DNA from: Siphonodentalium dalli
Taxonomy: Eukaryota > Mollusca > Scaphopoda > Gadilida > Siphonodentaliidae
Reading direction: 5' to 3'
Assembly (NCBI GenBank): GCA_032622095.1
Contig: CP136067.1
Span: 182,068,556 to 182,132,555 of the forward strand
DNA length: 64,000 nucleotides
Position 1 is the first letter of the stretch; each line of letters opens with the position of its first letter. The translations under genes and the position numbers were made by a program. Of this stretch, positions 34,040-45,952 are shown one piece after another. Below the pieces are notes generated by a model. That model was not told the origin of the DNA. It was given only the letters and a program-made list of their open reading frames with translations, and searched no databases.

Positions 34040-34815
34040 TTTATATTCTGACCAGTTCTGACAGGGAACTTTATAACATTGAACAAACGACGCATGGGGT
34101 TATTATATTTCATCGTTAACATGTGTTCCTTAACCCTTTACCCAACAGAAGGGCCCTGTGCCAATGCATTCTCTTATATAAGAGAATGCATTGGCTTAAC
34201 ACATTAAAAATTATAAAATTGTTAAAGAATGTAAGAAAAAATGGTAAAAAGTGTTTAAAAAATATATTGTTTAGGCCAATGCATTCTCTTATATATGCGA
34301 GGCGACCTATGGTCGACTCGCATATATAAGAGAATGCATTGGCACAGGGCATAACTATAACCATCACAATGTTGTCAATTAGCCGGTTCCAATGATATCC
34401 ATATTTGTATGGTTCTATTGAAACAGACCGAAGATATTTTAGGCTGTTGAAGCTTTATTTGGCCGGTTTTGGCCGGTTTGTTGGGTAAAGGGTTAATAGT
34501 CTATCTCATAGTAGGGGTGGTCCCAACTCGAGATTGCATGAATTCTGTGAGTCGATGTCGCAATAAACATTAAATTGATTACCCGTGAGAAAATCCATGA
34601 TTGTAAGCGATGCAAATCAAAATCGGCTCATCAAAGGCATAAGAATAATGCAATCTCGAGCTGGGACCTTCACCGACTGTAAAAAAAAAACATTATTAAG
34701 TAACATGAATGGTGTTAAGTAAGAACTATGTTAGCTGTCAAGTTTTGCAATGTTATACATTTCTCTGTCATAACCAGGTTTTGAACTGGTGGATTATGAT
34801 CTATATATACTAGAG
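34040..34815 (+). mobile_element. fold-back element 1, interrupted by the MITE
   Basis: Outer arms (about 34,044-34,133 and 34,690-34,815) are diverged inverted repeats, with tctgacagggaac facing tctgtcataaccagg. An inner pair of about 23 bp, GTCCCAACTCGAGATTGCAT (from 34,519) and its inverse near 34,650-34,672, can form a second stem. The left arm is split at TTAA by the MITE. Fold-back element 2 next to it belongs to the same family and shows the unsplit sequence. Confidence 0.65.
34134..34492 (-). mobile_element. MITE with TTAA target site, copy 2 (inverted)
   Basis: 359 bp with the same CCCTTTACCCAACA inverted termini and exact TTAA on both sides (34,130-34,133 and 34,493-34,496). It is the reverse-oriented relative of 893-1,284. 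One 69-bp palindrome (34,275-34,343) is intact. The other has lost its central half, leaving a perfect 36-bp palindrome (34,160-34,195). Confidence 0.93.
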
Positions 34816-34827
34816 CACAACACGAAC

Positions 34828-35292
34828 CTCTACTCTGGCTAACGTCCGTAGAGATCATATTCCACCAGTACAAAACCTGTTTTGACAGGGAACCTTAAAA
34901 AATCGAAAAAAATAATGCGGGGAATATATTTCTTAGTTATCATGTGTTCCTTAATAATATACTTCACAGTTTGTGAAGGTCCCAACTCGAACTTTTACGA
35001 TTTAAATAAATTTGTGAGCTATTTTGCTTTGCGTCGCTTGCAATTATACAATTTCTCCTGGTTAATTAATTCAGCGTTTGTTGCGATATCGGCTCGGAAA
35101 AGCATGCAATTTTTAATTGGGACATTCACCTACAGTGAAGTACATTATTAAGGAACAGATAATAACTAAGAAATATTTTCCTCGGGTTATGTTTTCGACT
35201 TTATAAGGTTCCCTGTCAAAACTTCAAAAAGTTCCAAGCTTTAGTACTGGTTGAATATGATCTCTACGGGAGTATAGCAGAGATAGTAGAGA
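34828..35292 (+). mobile_element. fold-back element 2
   Basis: Inverted arms of about 140-155 bp (34,828-34,970 and 35,138-35,292) flank a loop of about 170 bp. Shared blocks include GTAGAGATCATATTC, TTTTGACAGGGAACC and TTATTAAGGAAC with their inverses. It holds the single TTAA (34,951-34,954, in CATGTGTTCCTTAATAATAT) corresponding to the MITE target in element 1. It encodes no protein. Confidence 0.75.
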
Positions 35293-37125
35293 TTCATGGC
35301 ATGATTGATTCTTAACTCTTGCCTATATCACAGACTCGAAAATATGGCGCAGGCCAATTTGCAGAATGAGGTCCCCAGCGGGAGAATATTCTGACACTGC
35401 CCCGCACAACGGACTAGCATAATTAAATAATGTAGATATCTTATTCTACAGGCATGGATGAAAAAACACCAAACCCATTCAGATATTCGACATGCAAACT
35501 GACATTCACCATCTTGCCACCACATCAAACTCGAACACAAAACTCAACTACTTAAAGCAGGGCCCAAACAACGAATCAGGAAAATTTGAATAATAAAAAA
35601 AATAAAAAACATCCGGGAATTGTTCCACACGATAACAACAATGACATAGTAGCACATAGTAGTGTCTAGCGGCGATATCATCATTCTAAGAGAAAGAAAT
35701 GACACCAAGAAAAGGAAAATTATTACAATCAAGAACATCAATATGAAATGAGCATTACTACGACAAGCAGATCACCAACAAGAACGGTAGAGTGGTAATA
35801 TCGCTAGAGCTATACTTGTCCTTGAACAATGGTATACTCGTAGGGCGCGCATCTATAATCTCAAATCGACTCCACCCACCCGCATGTGCAATTTGACTTA
35901 TATACGAAGATGCTCCACCCACTTTGGTGTTATAGAAACAACCCGAAAGAGATCCATTAATTAGTTGAATATAACGTGACTCAATTCTGAGGTGAAGGTC
36001 GAGTATAGCTCTCGCGACATTTACCCCTCTACCAACAAGAACAGCCCAAACAGCAACAATACCGTTGCATGACGTCATTTGTTATGTGTTATTATTTTGG
36101 ACAATATCGTCTGCGTGCGTTTATTAAAAAATATTAATTAGAACATGATGAGAATATACTATAGAGACTCGAGAGAGGTACTGCAAAATAATATATATTA
36201 TTATATAAATCAGGAAAGTGACGTCCGGGTGGGGTGTCTCATCGTCTCACCAACATAACAGTTGGAAAGCTTGAAGTACCAATTGGAAAGTTTCAACCCA
36301 AAGGGGGTGGTGCAAATGGAATTTCGAGAACTTGGTAGGGGAATTTGGTCTGGTTCAAGGGGATGCAGTTTGAAATATCGAGGTTGACTGCCCCCAACGG
36401 AGACGCTCTGGCCACGTCCATGTGTGTTATTGTCCATGTCCCATTATTTTGTGTAAAAATACAAAATCCGGTTATTAAATGGTCGTATCCCAAAAAGTTG
36501 ACATTTATTGTTCTTTAAACATGCCCGTATATGCCCTACCATGTCGTGTGAAGGTAAATAACATATTTCGAGAAAAAAAAACGCATCCGTAGTTGCTAAT
36601 TTTCGCATCCAGTAACTTTCCCAACAAAATACTCTACGCATTCTCGTCACAATACGAAAGTCTCTGGAAATGCGAAGTCGCGAGTAAAACTCAATGCTCC
36701 ATTCGTTTAAACAATATTTATTTTTGCCCTCAAAGAACATATATAATATTTTTTAGAAATGTTTATGACATGGTTTAGAATAGATGAGGGTGAATAAATT
36801 CTAACAACAAGCGAGTGTGCCTTTAAGGAATTGCCCAAAATTTGAGACACTGAGGACCCCACCCCGCCTGGGCAAAAACTCCCCATTTAAAAACACATCC
36901 CATTTGTTGAGACCGGGGGGTAAATATAACTTCTGTTTCCATGCATTATTCGATGTGGGTGACATAATGGGAATGGGTGTGCCTTCACAGAGGGGTTGAG
37001 ATATATAAATATTATATGGTATTACCGGTATGTGGCATGGGTAAATTGAGAAAAAAAGTATAGCCACAATATTTTCCTGCTTTCCTGCTATTGTACATAT
37101 ATGTATATACATTTTGCATGTTCTG
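35293..37125. other. no convincing gene; unassigned open frames
   Basis: Several frames of about 60-106 codons on both strands. The most protein-like is minus 35,758-36,078 (106 codons, containing GGASSYISQIAHAGGWSRF). It lacks recognisable motifs and shows no supporting splice context that I can defend. A lysine/asparagine-rich plus stretch (about 35,570-35,750) may be eroded retroelement sequence. I assign no function. Confidence 0.35.
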
Positions 37126-37172
37126 TGTTAAATCATAGCTTTTGCAATAAACTGATTCTGATTCTGATTATT
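37126..37172 (+). repeat. probable retroposon 3' tail
   Basis: AATAAACTGATTCTGATTCT followed by gatta. This is a hexanucleotide CTGATT tail after an AATAAA, typical of CR1/L2-group 3' ends. The body was not recognised. Confidence 0.4.
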
Positions 37173-37960
37173 ATGTTGTGTTATCTCCTCAGAAAAGAAA
37201 AAGACATGATGGAGTATATAAGAAGAGCGGAGGGCAAGAGGCCAGGTTGAAGAGTACATGATATGTTCCATTGATGTATACATAGAGATCCTCAATTTCT
37301 ACGCTATGTTATATATGTGAAGCCACACTCATCCGCCGGCACGACAACATATATCAGGGAGAGAGTTTGTGTTTCTGACTGATGATATAGTGTCTTATCT
37401 AACATGACATTACAGGTTGTAATTTGTTAACTGTCTATTGTTAAGACGTATTATGGACTTGTTCGAGTGCATGAAACTGATAACTTAGTACTCAGGTGCT
37501 ATTCCAACCTGGAGAATGTTGAATGCTACTAACATGGCTGAAAATTGCAAAGAAATCGACCATACCACTCCATAGAAAACGTCGTCTGAACTAAGCTCAA
37601 TTGTAAATATTTACATCTCAATTCGGGACGCAACTATCGGCGATATACTACCACAAATGATTTCGCCATTGAAAGTCATTGCATTTAATTTATTTATTTT
37701 AATATATAAGAATGGCGCCATGTGTTCTCAATTTGGAATAATATTCGTAAAAATAACAACTTTGAGCAAGATTTTTCTCCATTTCTATCCTATCACCCTA
37801 CAAATTCAATTCAATATATTAGTATTCTGATCATCAAAATAGATATAACAGAAACATATTGCAAATATCGATGCCAATATAAATTGTTGCATGGATGCAC
37901 ATGTGGATAAAATACAGTTGTATATAGCAATAGTGTCTTGATCTGTATATAATTATATAT
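37173..37960. other. no gene seen
   Basis: AT-rich, non-coding. A 62-codon plus frame near 37,722 is unremarkable. Confidence 0.45.
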
Positions 37961-37964
37961 ATCT

Positions 37965-38276
37965 CATAGATATATAGGGTTATTGTTATTGAGTTGGGCG
38001 TTATTGGTTTCGTGTTCGGTCATTGGACATGGATTTTTAACGGTTATAGGAATTAAGCCTCAAGTGGACTCAGATTGTAGTACTTGTAGCACATTTCGTA
38101 TGAATAATGATAATTTTCTCAATGTTTTCTTGTTGTGGGTTCTGAAAAGTGTGGCTAGTTTCAATGCCGGAGTGTTTCACATCACTTTAATGACAATCAT
38201 ACAACAGAGCTGTCTGAGGACATCGACGAGGTATTCTAATAAGTTGTTGCTCGTGCTTGTCTCCGTACTGGGCAGG
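37965..38276 (+). other. possible membrane-protein exon remnant
   Basis: An open plus frame with two hydrophobic stretches (LLLLSWALLVSCSVIG and FLNVFLLWVLKSVASF), a loop with paired cysteines DCSTC, a basic RTSTRYSN segment and a third hydrophobic stretch (KLLLVLVSVLG). AG dinucleotides that could serve as splice acceptors lie just upstream (37,969 and 37,977). The pattern would suit TM4 to TM6 of a rhodopsin-like receptor, but no diagnostic motif is present. It stops where a hAT-like end begins at 38,273. Chance hydrophobicity in AT-rich DNA is a real alternative. Confidence 0.2.
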
Positions 38277-38375
38277 GTCTGCGCTGGACCGAAATTTACT
38301 TTTGCCAAATAATTTGCCGAACGAAAATATTTTTTGCCAAATTCTTTTAGAATTTGCCAAATGATCATCCCTGAT
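38273..38375 (+). mobile_element. hAT-like terminus fragment
   Basis: CAGGGTCTGCGCTGGACCG followed by repeated TTTGCCAAA blocks resembles the left end of the hAT at 14,704 (CAGTGTTCGCGCTGGACCG and TTAGCCAAA). No matching right end was found. Confidence 0.6.
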
Positions 38376-39174
38376 ATACCATTTTCTGCAACATTAAGTC
38401 TGATATTTCGACACACGCGGTTTGAGCGACTGTTGATATCGATGGGAAAGCAGTTAGTTAATAATCATACTCTCATTTCGGCCAATTTGGCCGGTTACTT
38501 CATGTGACTTTTTCATCTGACGTGTGTGTCGGATAATTGATCTGGAGGATTTATGTAAATGTTAGCCCAAACTACATTTCCAAGTAACGATGGTTTTGTT
38601 GTTTATTTTGAGGAATAATACCGCGTCAGATGAATTCAGCCCAAATATGTTAACAGTTGTCGTGTCAAACATTCGGCAGTAGGTTAGCGTTATTTAGTAT
38701 TTGTGGATGTCCTTTAACATGGGGAAAATAGACTACTGCGCTTGAACGAGCATGTGAATTTGTCGTTTTTAATGTACAGCAACTTGATAATCAATAACAG
38801 AGGCATTCTCTGTCAAATAAGGTCGCTCTATTTACGGTATTAATTGCGTAAACGGATACATACGGTAAATTATAGAATGTGCCGGAATCGGCCTAATCGC
38901 CCCATGGCCAACTCGCCCAGTCGACGTGTGTCAATTCGGTACCTACTATAACATGTACCCGAGTCCGATTCGGAATAAAAGATGTATACGGGTGTTATAT
39001 AGCGTTTGGTCCGTTGTTTCTCAATGAATATTATTGAAATTTGGTGTATATGTCCGGGCTGGGACATGGAATACAACAACGTTTGAATTGTTTTTAAATT
39101 TACAAATTTGTTGATTTTATTCAATTTTTTTTCGTTCTGAAAACACACTATAAAGTGTATATAATATAATAAAG

Positions 39175-39470
39175 AACACGAGACATACATAATTTATAAA
39201 CTGTTAACAAAAGATATCAAATTCAATACATGACAAAGATGACTCAGTGGAGTTTATAAAGTGAACATAAAAACATTGAGGTAAGAATCTTTTTAAGGAA
39301 TGCAACTTTATTTAATGATAATAAACACATAAATTAAAATAACAAACATGAGACATACATGATTTATAAACTGTTAACAAACGATATCAAACTCAATACA
39401 TGACAAAGATGACTCAGTGAAGTTTATAAAGTGAACATAAAAATATTAAGGTAAGAATCTTTTTAAGCAT
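39175..39470 (+). repeat. 170-bp tandem duplication
   Basis: GAGACATACAT recurs 170 bp apart (39,180 and 39,350). Both copies continue through the TTTATAAACTGTTAACAAA and TACATGACAAAGATGACTCA segments. It lies in a block that is absent from the other 3.3 kb copy. Confidence 0.85.
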
Positions 39471-40925
39471 TACTAAACCGTTTAGCACAGACCACAGTCC
39501 ACTTCACTCATCCGATCATCACCAAACTTCATATTTATCTTGATATTGATCTATCAGATGAGAGCTATCAAATATTTTTTTAATTTCATAGGAAAAAATG
39601 GTCGCCAGCGGCCATATTGCATTTACGTTATATTTTATCACGTCATGTCGATATCTAGTATTACTTAGAAATTTCACCTTTCCAGATTCATAATTGCTCC
39701 ATTGACTGTAACAGATGAAATTATTCCCCCCCCCCCCCCTTCGGATAGAGTGTCACTGAAACTTTATTTTGTCAGACTGTCTGTATAATCACTGATTATA
39801 TATGGCAATAATCTGTAATAAGATGTAGCACTATTTTATTTTATATTTACATGCAGTGCTGTTTTTATACATCAATTCTAATCCCCCTATATAGATCATC
39901 ATGTGATCGATCATACATCGCGCGAGGACCTGGTTGAATTAAGGGGGGTTTTATGGATCACTTCTGTCCTCAAGCTAGATTATACTTATGACATTTAATG
40001 GCATGTTTCTAACGTGGAGGGTTAGATATGCTTGAGAAACCACCACTCTTTAATTCACACCAAGTTCTCAGCTGTCATGTTCGGATATTAGAACCCATAG
40101 CCATGATATATGGTTTATTTTGTGTATACTAGTAATATAGTTATTTTCAGTACCTTTATATACCAGTACTGTGTATAACAATGCATATAAATTAATCCAT
40201 GTATACATGTATATTGATTCAACGGATTCAGTGGTTTTGTCCATCAGTCTATCAAATTTGCGGGGAAAACATGGCCACAAGCAGTACACCCTGCTAAATT
40301 TCGAATTTGAATCAATTGGCGCACCCTGCAGCCAGCTTTTATTGGAGAACTTTGTCTTATGTGGATATTTTGGGTCACCGCTAGATGTGAGCCATATTTT
40401 GTTCTCAAACTGTCCTTGTGAAGACATCACTGCCAGCGGTGATCTTCAATTTTACTATTTTTATGGCTAAATAATTTGGTGATCCTACAGACGACACCCT
40501 TGTCCGATCGTCATCAGATTCCACAATTATCTTCTGGATAACCAGGGTGAGAGTAATCTAATTTTCCCGAATTTCGTTAAAAAACATTACCACAGGCAGC
40601 AATTTGGTATCTTACTCTTTGATCCTCTTTTGCATGACTGAATTGTTTAGCAACTGTACAGACATATCCCTCATCTGGTTTTTATATACATGTATATCTC
40701 TTCATGCGGATAGCCAGTATTACGTAGGTACTTCAACTTTCTGCATTCCTGTCATCATTTGAAATATAAAAATTTACCTGATACATGCACCCTTCAAAAT
40801 TTGTTTCGTCGTATCTATTTTAATGACCCGTATGGTAATATTGATACAGATATATTTGTCAAACATTTCTTTGTACAATATACAGGTATTTAGTTTGTAA
40901 CTAAATCTAGAAATATATAATAGTA

Positions 40926-41423
40926 GCTCGTGGACCCCACTTCGTCCGGGATGTTCCCCTCTGATTTTCGGAGAAATGCGCGATTTAACCTTGAATTGAC
41001 TATTTTAAAGGTGTAGGTCATGTCGGGGTCACGATTTGACCCGTCCAAAACACTCCCCGGACAAAAGTCACGACAAAAGTACCCGTCGAAATCCGCCCGG
41101 CTTTATACCCGATTTGACCTTGAATTGACAATTTTGAATGTCAAGATCAGGTCAGGGTCATGATTTGACCCACCCGAAACACTCCTGGGACAAAAGTAAC
41201 AGTAGGTATCAAATTTCGTTGAAATACTTCCGTTTTACCAGATTTGACCTTGAATTGATCTTTTTGAATGTCAAAGTCAGGTCGGGATCAAGATTTGACC
41301 CGTCCAAAATACTCCCTGGAAATAATTTCCCCTAGGTATCAAATTTCGTCAAATCTGTCCGGCAGTTTTCCCGGCCATAGCTAACAGACAAACAGACAGA
41401 CAAATGTCCAAAATATATATTAA
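40926..41423 (+). mobile_element. pearl/mini-me-like element with ~120-bp core repeat
   Basis: Starts AGCTCGTGGACCCCACTTCG, related to the AGCTGATGTACTCGACTTCG start of the next element. It contains about three units of roughly 120 bp (each with a gatttgaccttgaattga-type block) and ends with ACAGACAAACAGACAGACAA. It appears to have landed at the start of a sister element (41,424-41,800). Confidence 0.55.
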
Positions 41424-41800
41424 ACTAGCTGATGTACTCGACTTCGTTCGGGCTAGTTAGGGATTTTTTTTGTGATCGCCTCCATCTGGACAGTACCCAG
41501 TATATACAGCGTCTGGCCAAACTATTGTTCAATTGGTCCAGAAACATGCCTATATCAGCACGTTCGAGAACATGGTCCCACGTGAAATTGGACCCGTCCA
41601 TATTGCTCCCGGGATCGAAGTAGTCCTACACACAAATTTTTAGTCGGATCGGTCAAGGTCCAGAAACATGCCTATGAGCGAGGTCAAGTTGACACGTTAA
41701 ATACCAAATTCGAGCAGTGTTAGAGTCTATAACACATACACACATGCATTCACGCATACACACATACATACATACAGACAGGTGTTTCAAAATGTATAAT
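41424..41800 (+). mobile_element. pearl/mini-me-like element, inverted counterpart of 3,345-3,715
   Basis: CTAGCTGATGTACTCGACTT start, two GGTCCAGAAACATGCCTAT blocks about 120 bp apart, and a CATACA/ACAGAC microsatellite end. Confidence 0.5.
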
Positions 41801-41870
41801 CGATAGCTACAACAATTCTATGGTAGATAGTTCACGGCCGACCTGATGCATGCATCTTAGTTTTCTTGTC

Positions 41871-42469
41871 TCTATTGTGGTTTATCATAGGGTTGCTTCA
41901 TCAGAAGGACACACCACAAGAGGATTACTATGTAAACACCACCACACTAAATGCGGGTAATCCCTTCATGCACCCATCGATACTATATATAATAGCTATC
42001 AGATTAACTGCATCTTAATAGAGGTGTTAACTTTTCCAAAACCATATAAAACAAGAAAACCATAAACAGAAATGGTAACGCCCTCAAGATCATATTATTA
42101 GGCATAAATATAAATTATAAAAAATATATAAAATATATTGGTTACATGAATGCACCACCTCAGAATTCCGTTAAAACAACTAATCCTTCAAATTATTACA
42201 AAAAACTACGGCTTATATATTACTGCAGGTTTCTCATTCACCACACCAGAAAGCTTCTAAATGCGGATCAAAAATCGGAGGCATAACATCTACAAGAGTG
42301 GCCCAGCCATTGTTCATATCTAAACATCGAAAGTAATTAACGCGTTTATAATAGTTACATATTGCAACTATCAATCCAGCGAATACACACCCCGCAAAAA
42401 CCCGAAATGTGTTGTCCTGTGAGGTATATCCCATCGCTATAGCTCAATTTGACAAGGCCAGATTAGTCT
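41871..42469. other. no gene seen
   Basis: Non-coding; a 66-codon minus frame has no recognisable features. Confidence 0.45.
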
Positions 42470-42905
42470 TCCTACAATATCCTAAAACAATAAAGCTTCT
42501 CAAATCATCGGCATAGTCAATAGAACTTTCACGAACTTGGACATCGACACTTTCCGATCGCTCTACATAAGCATGGTCAGACCTATCATCGAATACTGCA
42601 ACTCTGCATGGAGCCCACATCACAAATGTCAAAGCATTGTGTCAGAGAAAATACAAGAAAAGCAACGAAACTAGTTCGTCAAATCAAAACTCTATGCTAC
42701 CGAGACCGAATGATAATACTCAATCTGATGTCTTTAAAACATCGAAGATTTAAAGGAGATCTAATCGAGGTATATAAACTGTTGAATGGTCATTACAATA
42801 TCAATGCCTGTGACATATTAGAAAGAAATTCATCAGGAAGAACAAGCGAACATAAGAAAAAGCTACAGATGCGCACTGTTAACAATGATTGTTCTATTAT
42901 ATAAA
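42470..42905 (+). pseudogene. LINE ORF2 3' fragment (CR1/Jockey type)
   Basis: The plus strand carries the region downstream of the RT active site: IIGIVNRTFTNLDIDTF, then MVRPIIEYCNSAWSPHHKC, and after a frame change ATKLVRQIK and KHRRFKGDLIEVYKLLNGHY. These are standard C-terminal motifs of CR1/Jockey-group ORF2 proteins. It is truncated at the 5' end and frameshifted. Confidence 0.75.
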
Positions 42906-43021
42906 ATAGAGTTCGACGACAAGTAATATGTTCACGTGACTCACAAGTAAATATCGAATGACGATACATATATATTTGTAAACAAACAATGCAAATAATG
43001 TGATTTGGACGAAAAGTCGCA

Positions 43022-43072
43022 AGACTTGTTCCGTATTATGATGATGATGATGATGGTGATGATGATATAATT
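43022..43072 (+). repeat. ATG/ATGGTG microsatellite
   Basis: Short ATGATGATG run. On the minus strand it creates a false His-rich frame. Confidence 0.85.
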
Positions 43073-43116
43073 GATTGAACAAACCACTATTATGATGATC
43101 GTGTCGTTATTTATTT

Positions 43117-43440
43117 AAAATACGTATCAATTGACATATACGCACCCGTTCACTCATTAAAATAAACCTATTTCGACCAATTTAGGGGACCTCCGCGAAT
43201 TCGGGGACCTCCGCAAATGGACCTCCGCAAATAGAGACCCACTGCTAATTGTCACACCGATCAGCACATAATTAACGAACCGGTTGGTGACTCGGCTGTA
43301 TCCGACTAACCTCTTTAAAATACGTATCAATTGAGGTATACGCACCCGTTTCCTCATTAAAATCAACATATTTCGACCATTTTAAGGGACTACCGCGAAT
43401 TCGAGATTTCCGCAAATGGACCTACTGCAATTTGTCGACC
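43117..43440 (+). repeat. 200-bp tandem duplication with 'gacctccgcaaa' repeats
   Basis: AAAATACGTATCAATTGA at 43,117 and 43,317 marks two copies, each followed by a CGCACCCGTT segment and several GGACCTCCGC-type short repeats. Confidence 0.75.
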
Positions 43441-43739
43441 TCGGCGTCGCACTACAACGTTTAGTGTGTACCAAACAATCCCAGTTCTATAAATAAAACG
43501 CCCAGCACTATTACAGCGCCCATGCGATACAATAATTTCTACGTTAGTATACACCCGGGGCGGGGGCGTAACAACACTAATATAATTATATTGTATGAGT
43601 TTCCTGAAATGAATGGTATTGATTGACCAATATTTATCAGCTCTCTTGAGGAATCTGAAACCATACTACTACCAGATACCAGATACCCACCCCATTCATA
43701 TTTTATGTCATCAATTTTCCTGTAATGACCATATATTGT

Positions 43740-45925
43740 ACTAGCGGGGTTACCCTGCGTTGCTCATGTTAAAGTGATGTGAAACCCTCTGCATGCTGTG
43801 AATATTTGGTGGGAATAGAGGATACTCCTGCTCAAAGTGTTGCACGTATTCTCATAAGTTGTATATCCAAATAGCATCACAAAACATGATTCTTAAACAT
43901 GGAATATACATGTAAGTAGTGCCTCACCTTGTCGATTGTCATTTTGTTTATCGCGATTAATCAGTTCCACCAATAAAGAAGTATTTATTAATTTACAACT
44001 GCGTATACGTCAGACGTTATGACATGAAACATGAACATCGTAAACACATTAGTTCGCAAAAATAAAAGACGAAAATTAGGTTTGACATATATAGAGATGT
44101 ATCAATCAATCTAATGGGTTAGACTAAGATTTTGAGGACACCTTGCTATCATATATCCACGAAGATACAAATGTTTTAAAGAAACGTCCAGGTTCCTCTG
44201 TTCATGGCGCTATATATTGGTGAAATATTTTCAGTTTAAAAGAAATGTTGCCCGACACACAGCGAGATTTTGAGTGGTTTATTGTAATTTTTTCGTGGAA
44301 ACTGTATTGAATGGAAAAGACTCAATTGTATTATAATATATACATGATCCATTCCCTATATGCAATCCTCTGACGGTTCGAAGTCTCCCAGTTTGCATGA
44401 ATATGTGTATAGCTTAAATAAACTGATAAATATACGTTTAATGCTTTCTGCTATGTATCAGTTTTGCTAGCTCATTATACGTTTTTAACACGCACGATTT
44501 GATTCCTCGTATCATTTGAGAAGAACATGTATGAATTTGATGGTAATTGGCACTAAACATATTTTTATCAGTTTTGGTGACCCTCCCGTCCCTATTTCAG
44601 ACTGAAGCGGTGCCACTTTCGTCATCATTAAAACACACACTTAAGACTCATTATGGAAATGCATATATATCCACAATTGGTGAAAATTGGCAAGTACACA
44701 TATTCGTATCAAATTTAGGCCCCCATAGCTCTCACCAAAAACGGCATCAGTTTGGCGTATCTAAACCACACGATTAGATTCCTCATATAACAGAGAAGAA
44801 TATGTATTAATCTGGTGGAAATCGGCGCTAAACATACTGTTTATCTTGTTTGTGTCCCTCTCACCATCTATGCACACCTGACTCGAATGGCCCCACTTGT
44901 GACATCCATAAACCACACAATTAGACTCCTGATATCATGCAGACGATTATGTATAAGTTTGGTGCTAATCGGCGACTAAACACATTTTGATCAAATTTAG
45001 TGCCAATCCCACCCCAACTCTCACCCAAAAACATCACCAATGTGGCATATGTAAATCACACTATTAGACTCCTCGTATCATGGCTAAGAATGTGTATCAC
45101 TTTGGTGGACATTGGCGCTAAACATATTGCGTATCAGTTTTGGTGCCCCTCTGACTTTCAGTGCACCCCTGACTCGAATGACGCCACTTTTGACAGATTT
45201 AAGCCACACCGTTAGACTCCTCGAACATGGGGATGATAGTGTATAGGCCGGGTGTGGTGGGAATCGGCGACTGAACCCATTCTTATAAAATTTAGTGCCC
45301 CCCCCACAATCTTTCATCCAGACGACAGCAATTTGGCGTCTTTAAATTACATAATTAGATTCCTTGTATCATGGAGAAGAATATATATCAATTAGACGGA
45401 AATAGGCGCTAAAGTTAGTTTTATCAATGTTGGTTCCCCTCTCCCCCTCCGTGCATCCCTGATGCGAACGGCACCACTTTTGACATATTTAAACCACACC
45501 ATTAGATGTCTCATATCATGGGAATGATTATATATAAGTTTCGTGGCAATCGGCGACAAACATTTTTTCTGCACTCCCCCTTTTCCGCCCCTGACAACAA
45601 CGGCGTCACTTTAGAAAAATTCTAACCCATACCATTATCTTTCTCGTAAAAAGTTAGTAGACCCCTCTGGTGCCATCTAGATGGCCCATCGGCGCTAAAA
45701 TTAGTTTTATCAATTTTGGTGCCCCTCTCCCATTCCGTGCACCCCTGACTCGAACGGCGACACTTTTGACATATTTAAACCACACCACTATCTTTCTCGT
45801 AAAAAGTTACCCCTAGTAGACCCCTTTGGTGCCATCTAGATGGTCCCCTGTGAATTTCGATAGAACACAGACAGGCAGACAGACAGACATTCGCAAATAT
45901 ATATGTCTTATTGACGACCAGAATA
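43740..45925 (+). mobile_element. pearl/mini-me-like element with ~150-bp core array
   Basis: Opens near CTAGCGGGGTTACCCTGCGT. From about 44,480 to 45,850 it holds about nine diverged units of roughly 150 bp, marked by a CACACNATTAGACTCCTCGT-type block (near 44,766, 44,924, 45,057, 45,206, 45,349, 45,497, 45,630 and 45,780). It ends with ACAGACAGGCAGACAGACAG and a short AT tail. This three-part plan matches bivalve pearl elements. Short frames inside are repeat artefacts. Confidence 0.6.
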
Positions 45926-45952
45926 AACTGAATTGAATTGATTTGAATTGGG
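45926..45952 (+). repeat. TTGAA-type retroposon tail
   Basis: AATAAACTGAATTGAATTGA followed by tttgaattg, like the tail of the L1-type LINE at 32,134-32,160. Confidence 0.4.

Larger units (their letters stand above)
38507..41870 (-). repeat. 3.3 kb composite repeat, copy 2, inverted
   Basis: Reverse-oriented partner of 3,266-6,545. Relative to copy 1 it has extra blocks: about 39,153-39,641 (with a 170-bp tandem duplication) and 40,926-41,423 (a pearl-like unit). Alignable landmarks run in strict inverse order through the whole length. Confidence 0.8.

Noticed and set aside
409-41875. One giant inverted duplication joining all inverted pairs (893/34,134; 3,266/41,870; 6,830/33,640)
   Set aside because: The order of partners is not collinear: the MITE and R partners lie on the wrong side of the 3.3 kb arm. 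These are independent dispersed repeats.
42897-43082. His-rich peptide frame (run of nine His)
   Set aside because: Produced by an ATG microsatellite read on the minus strand.
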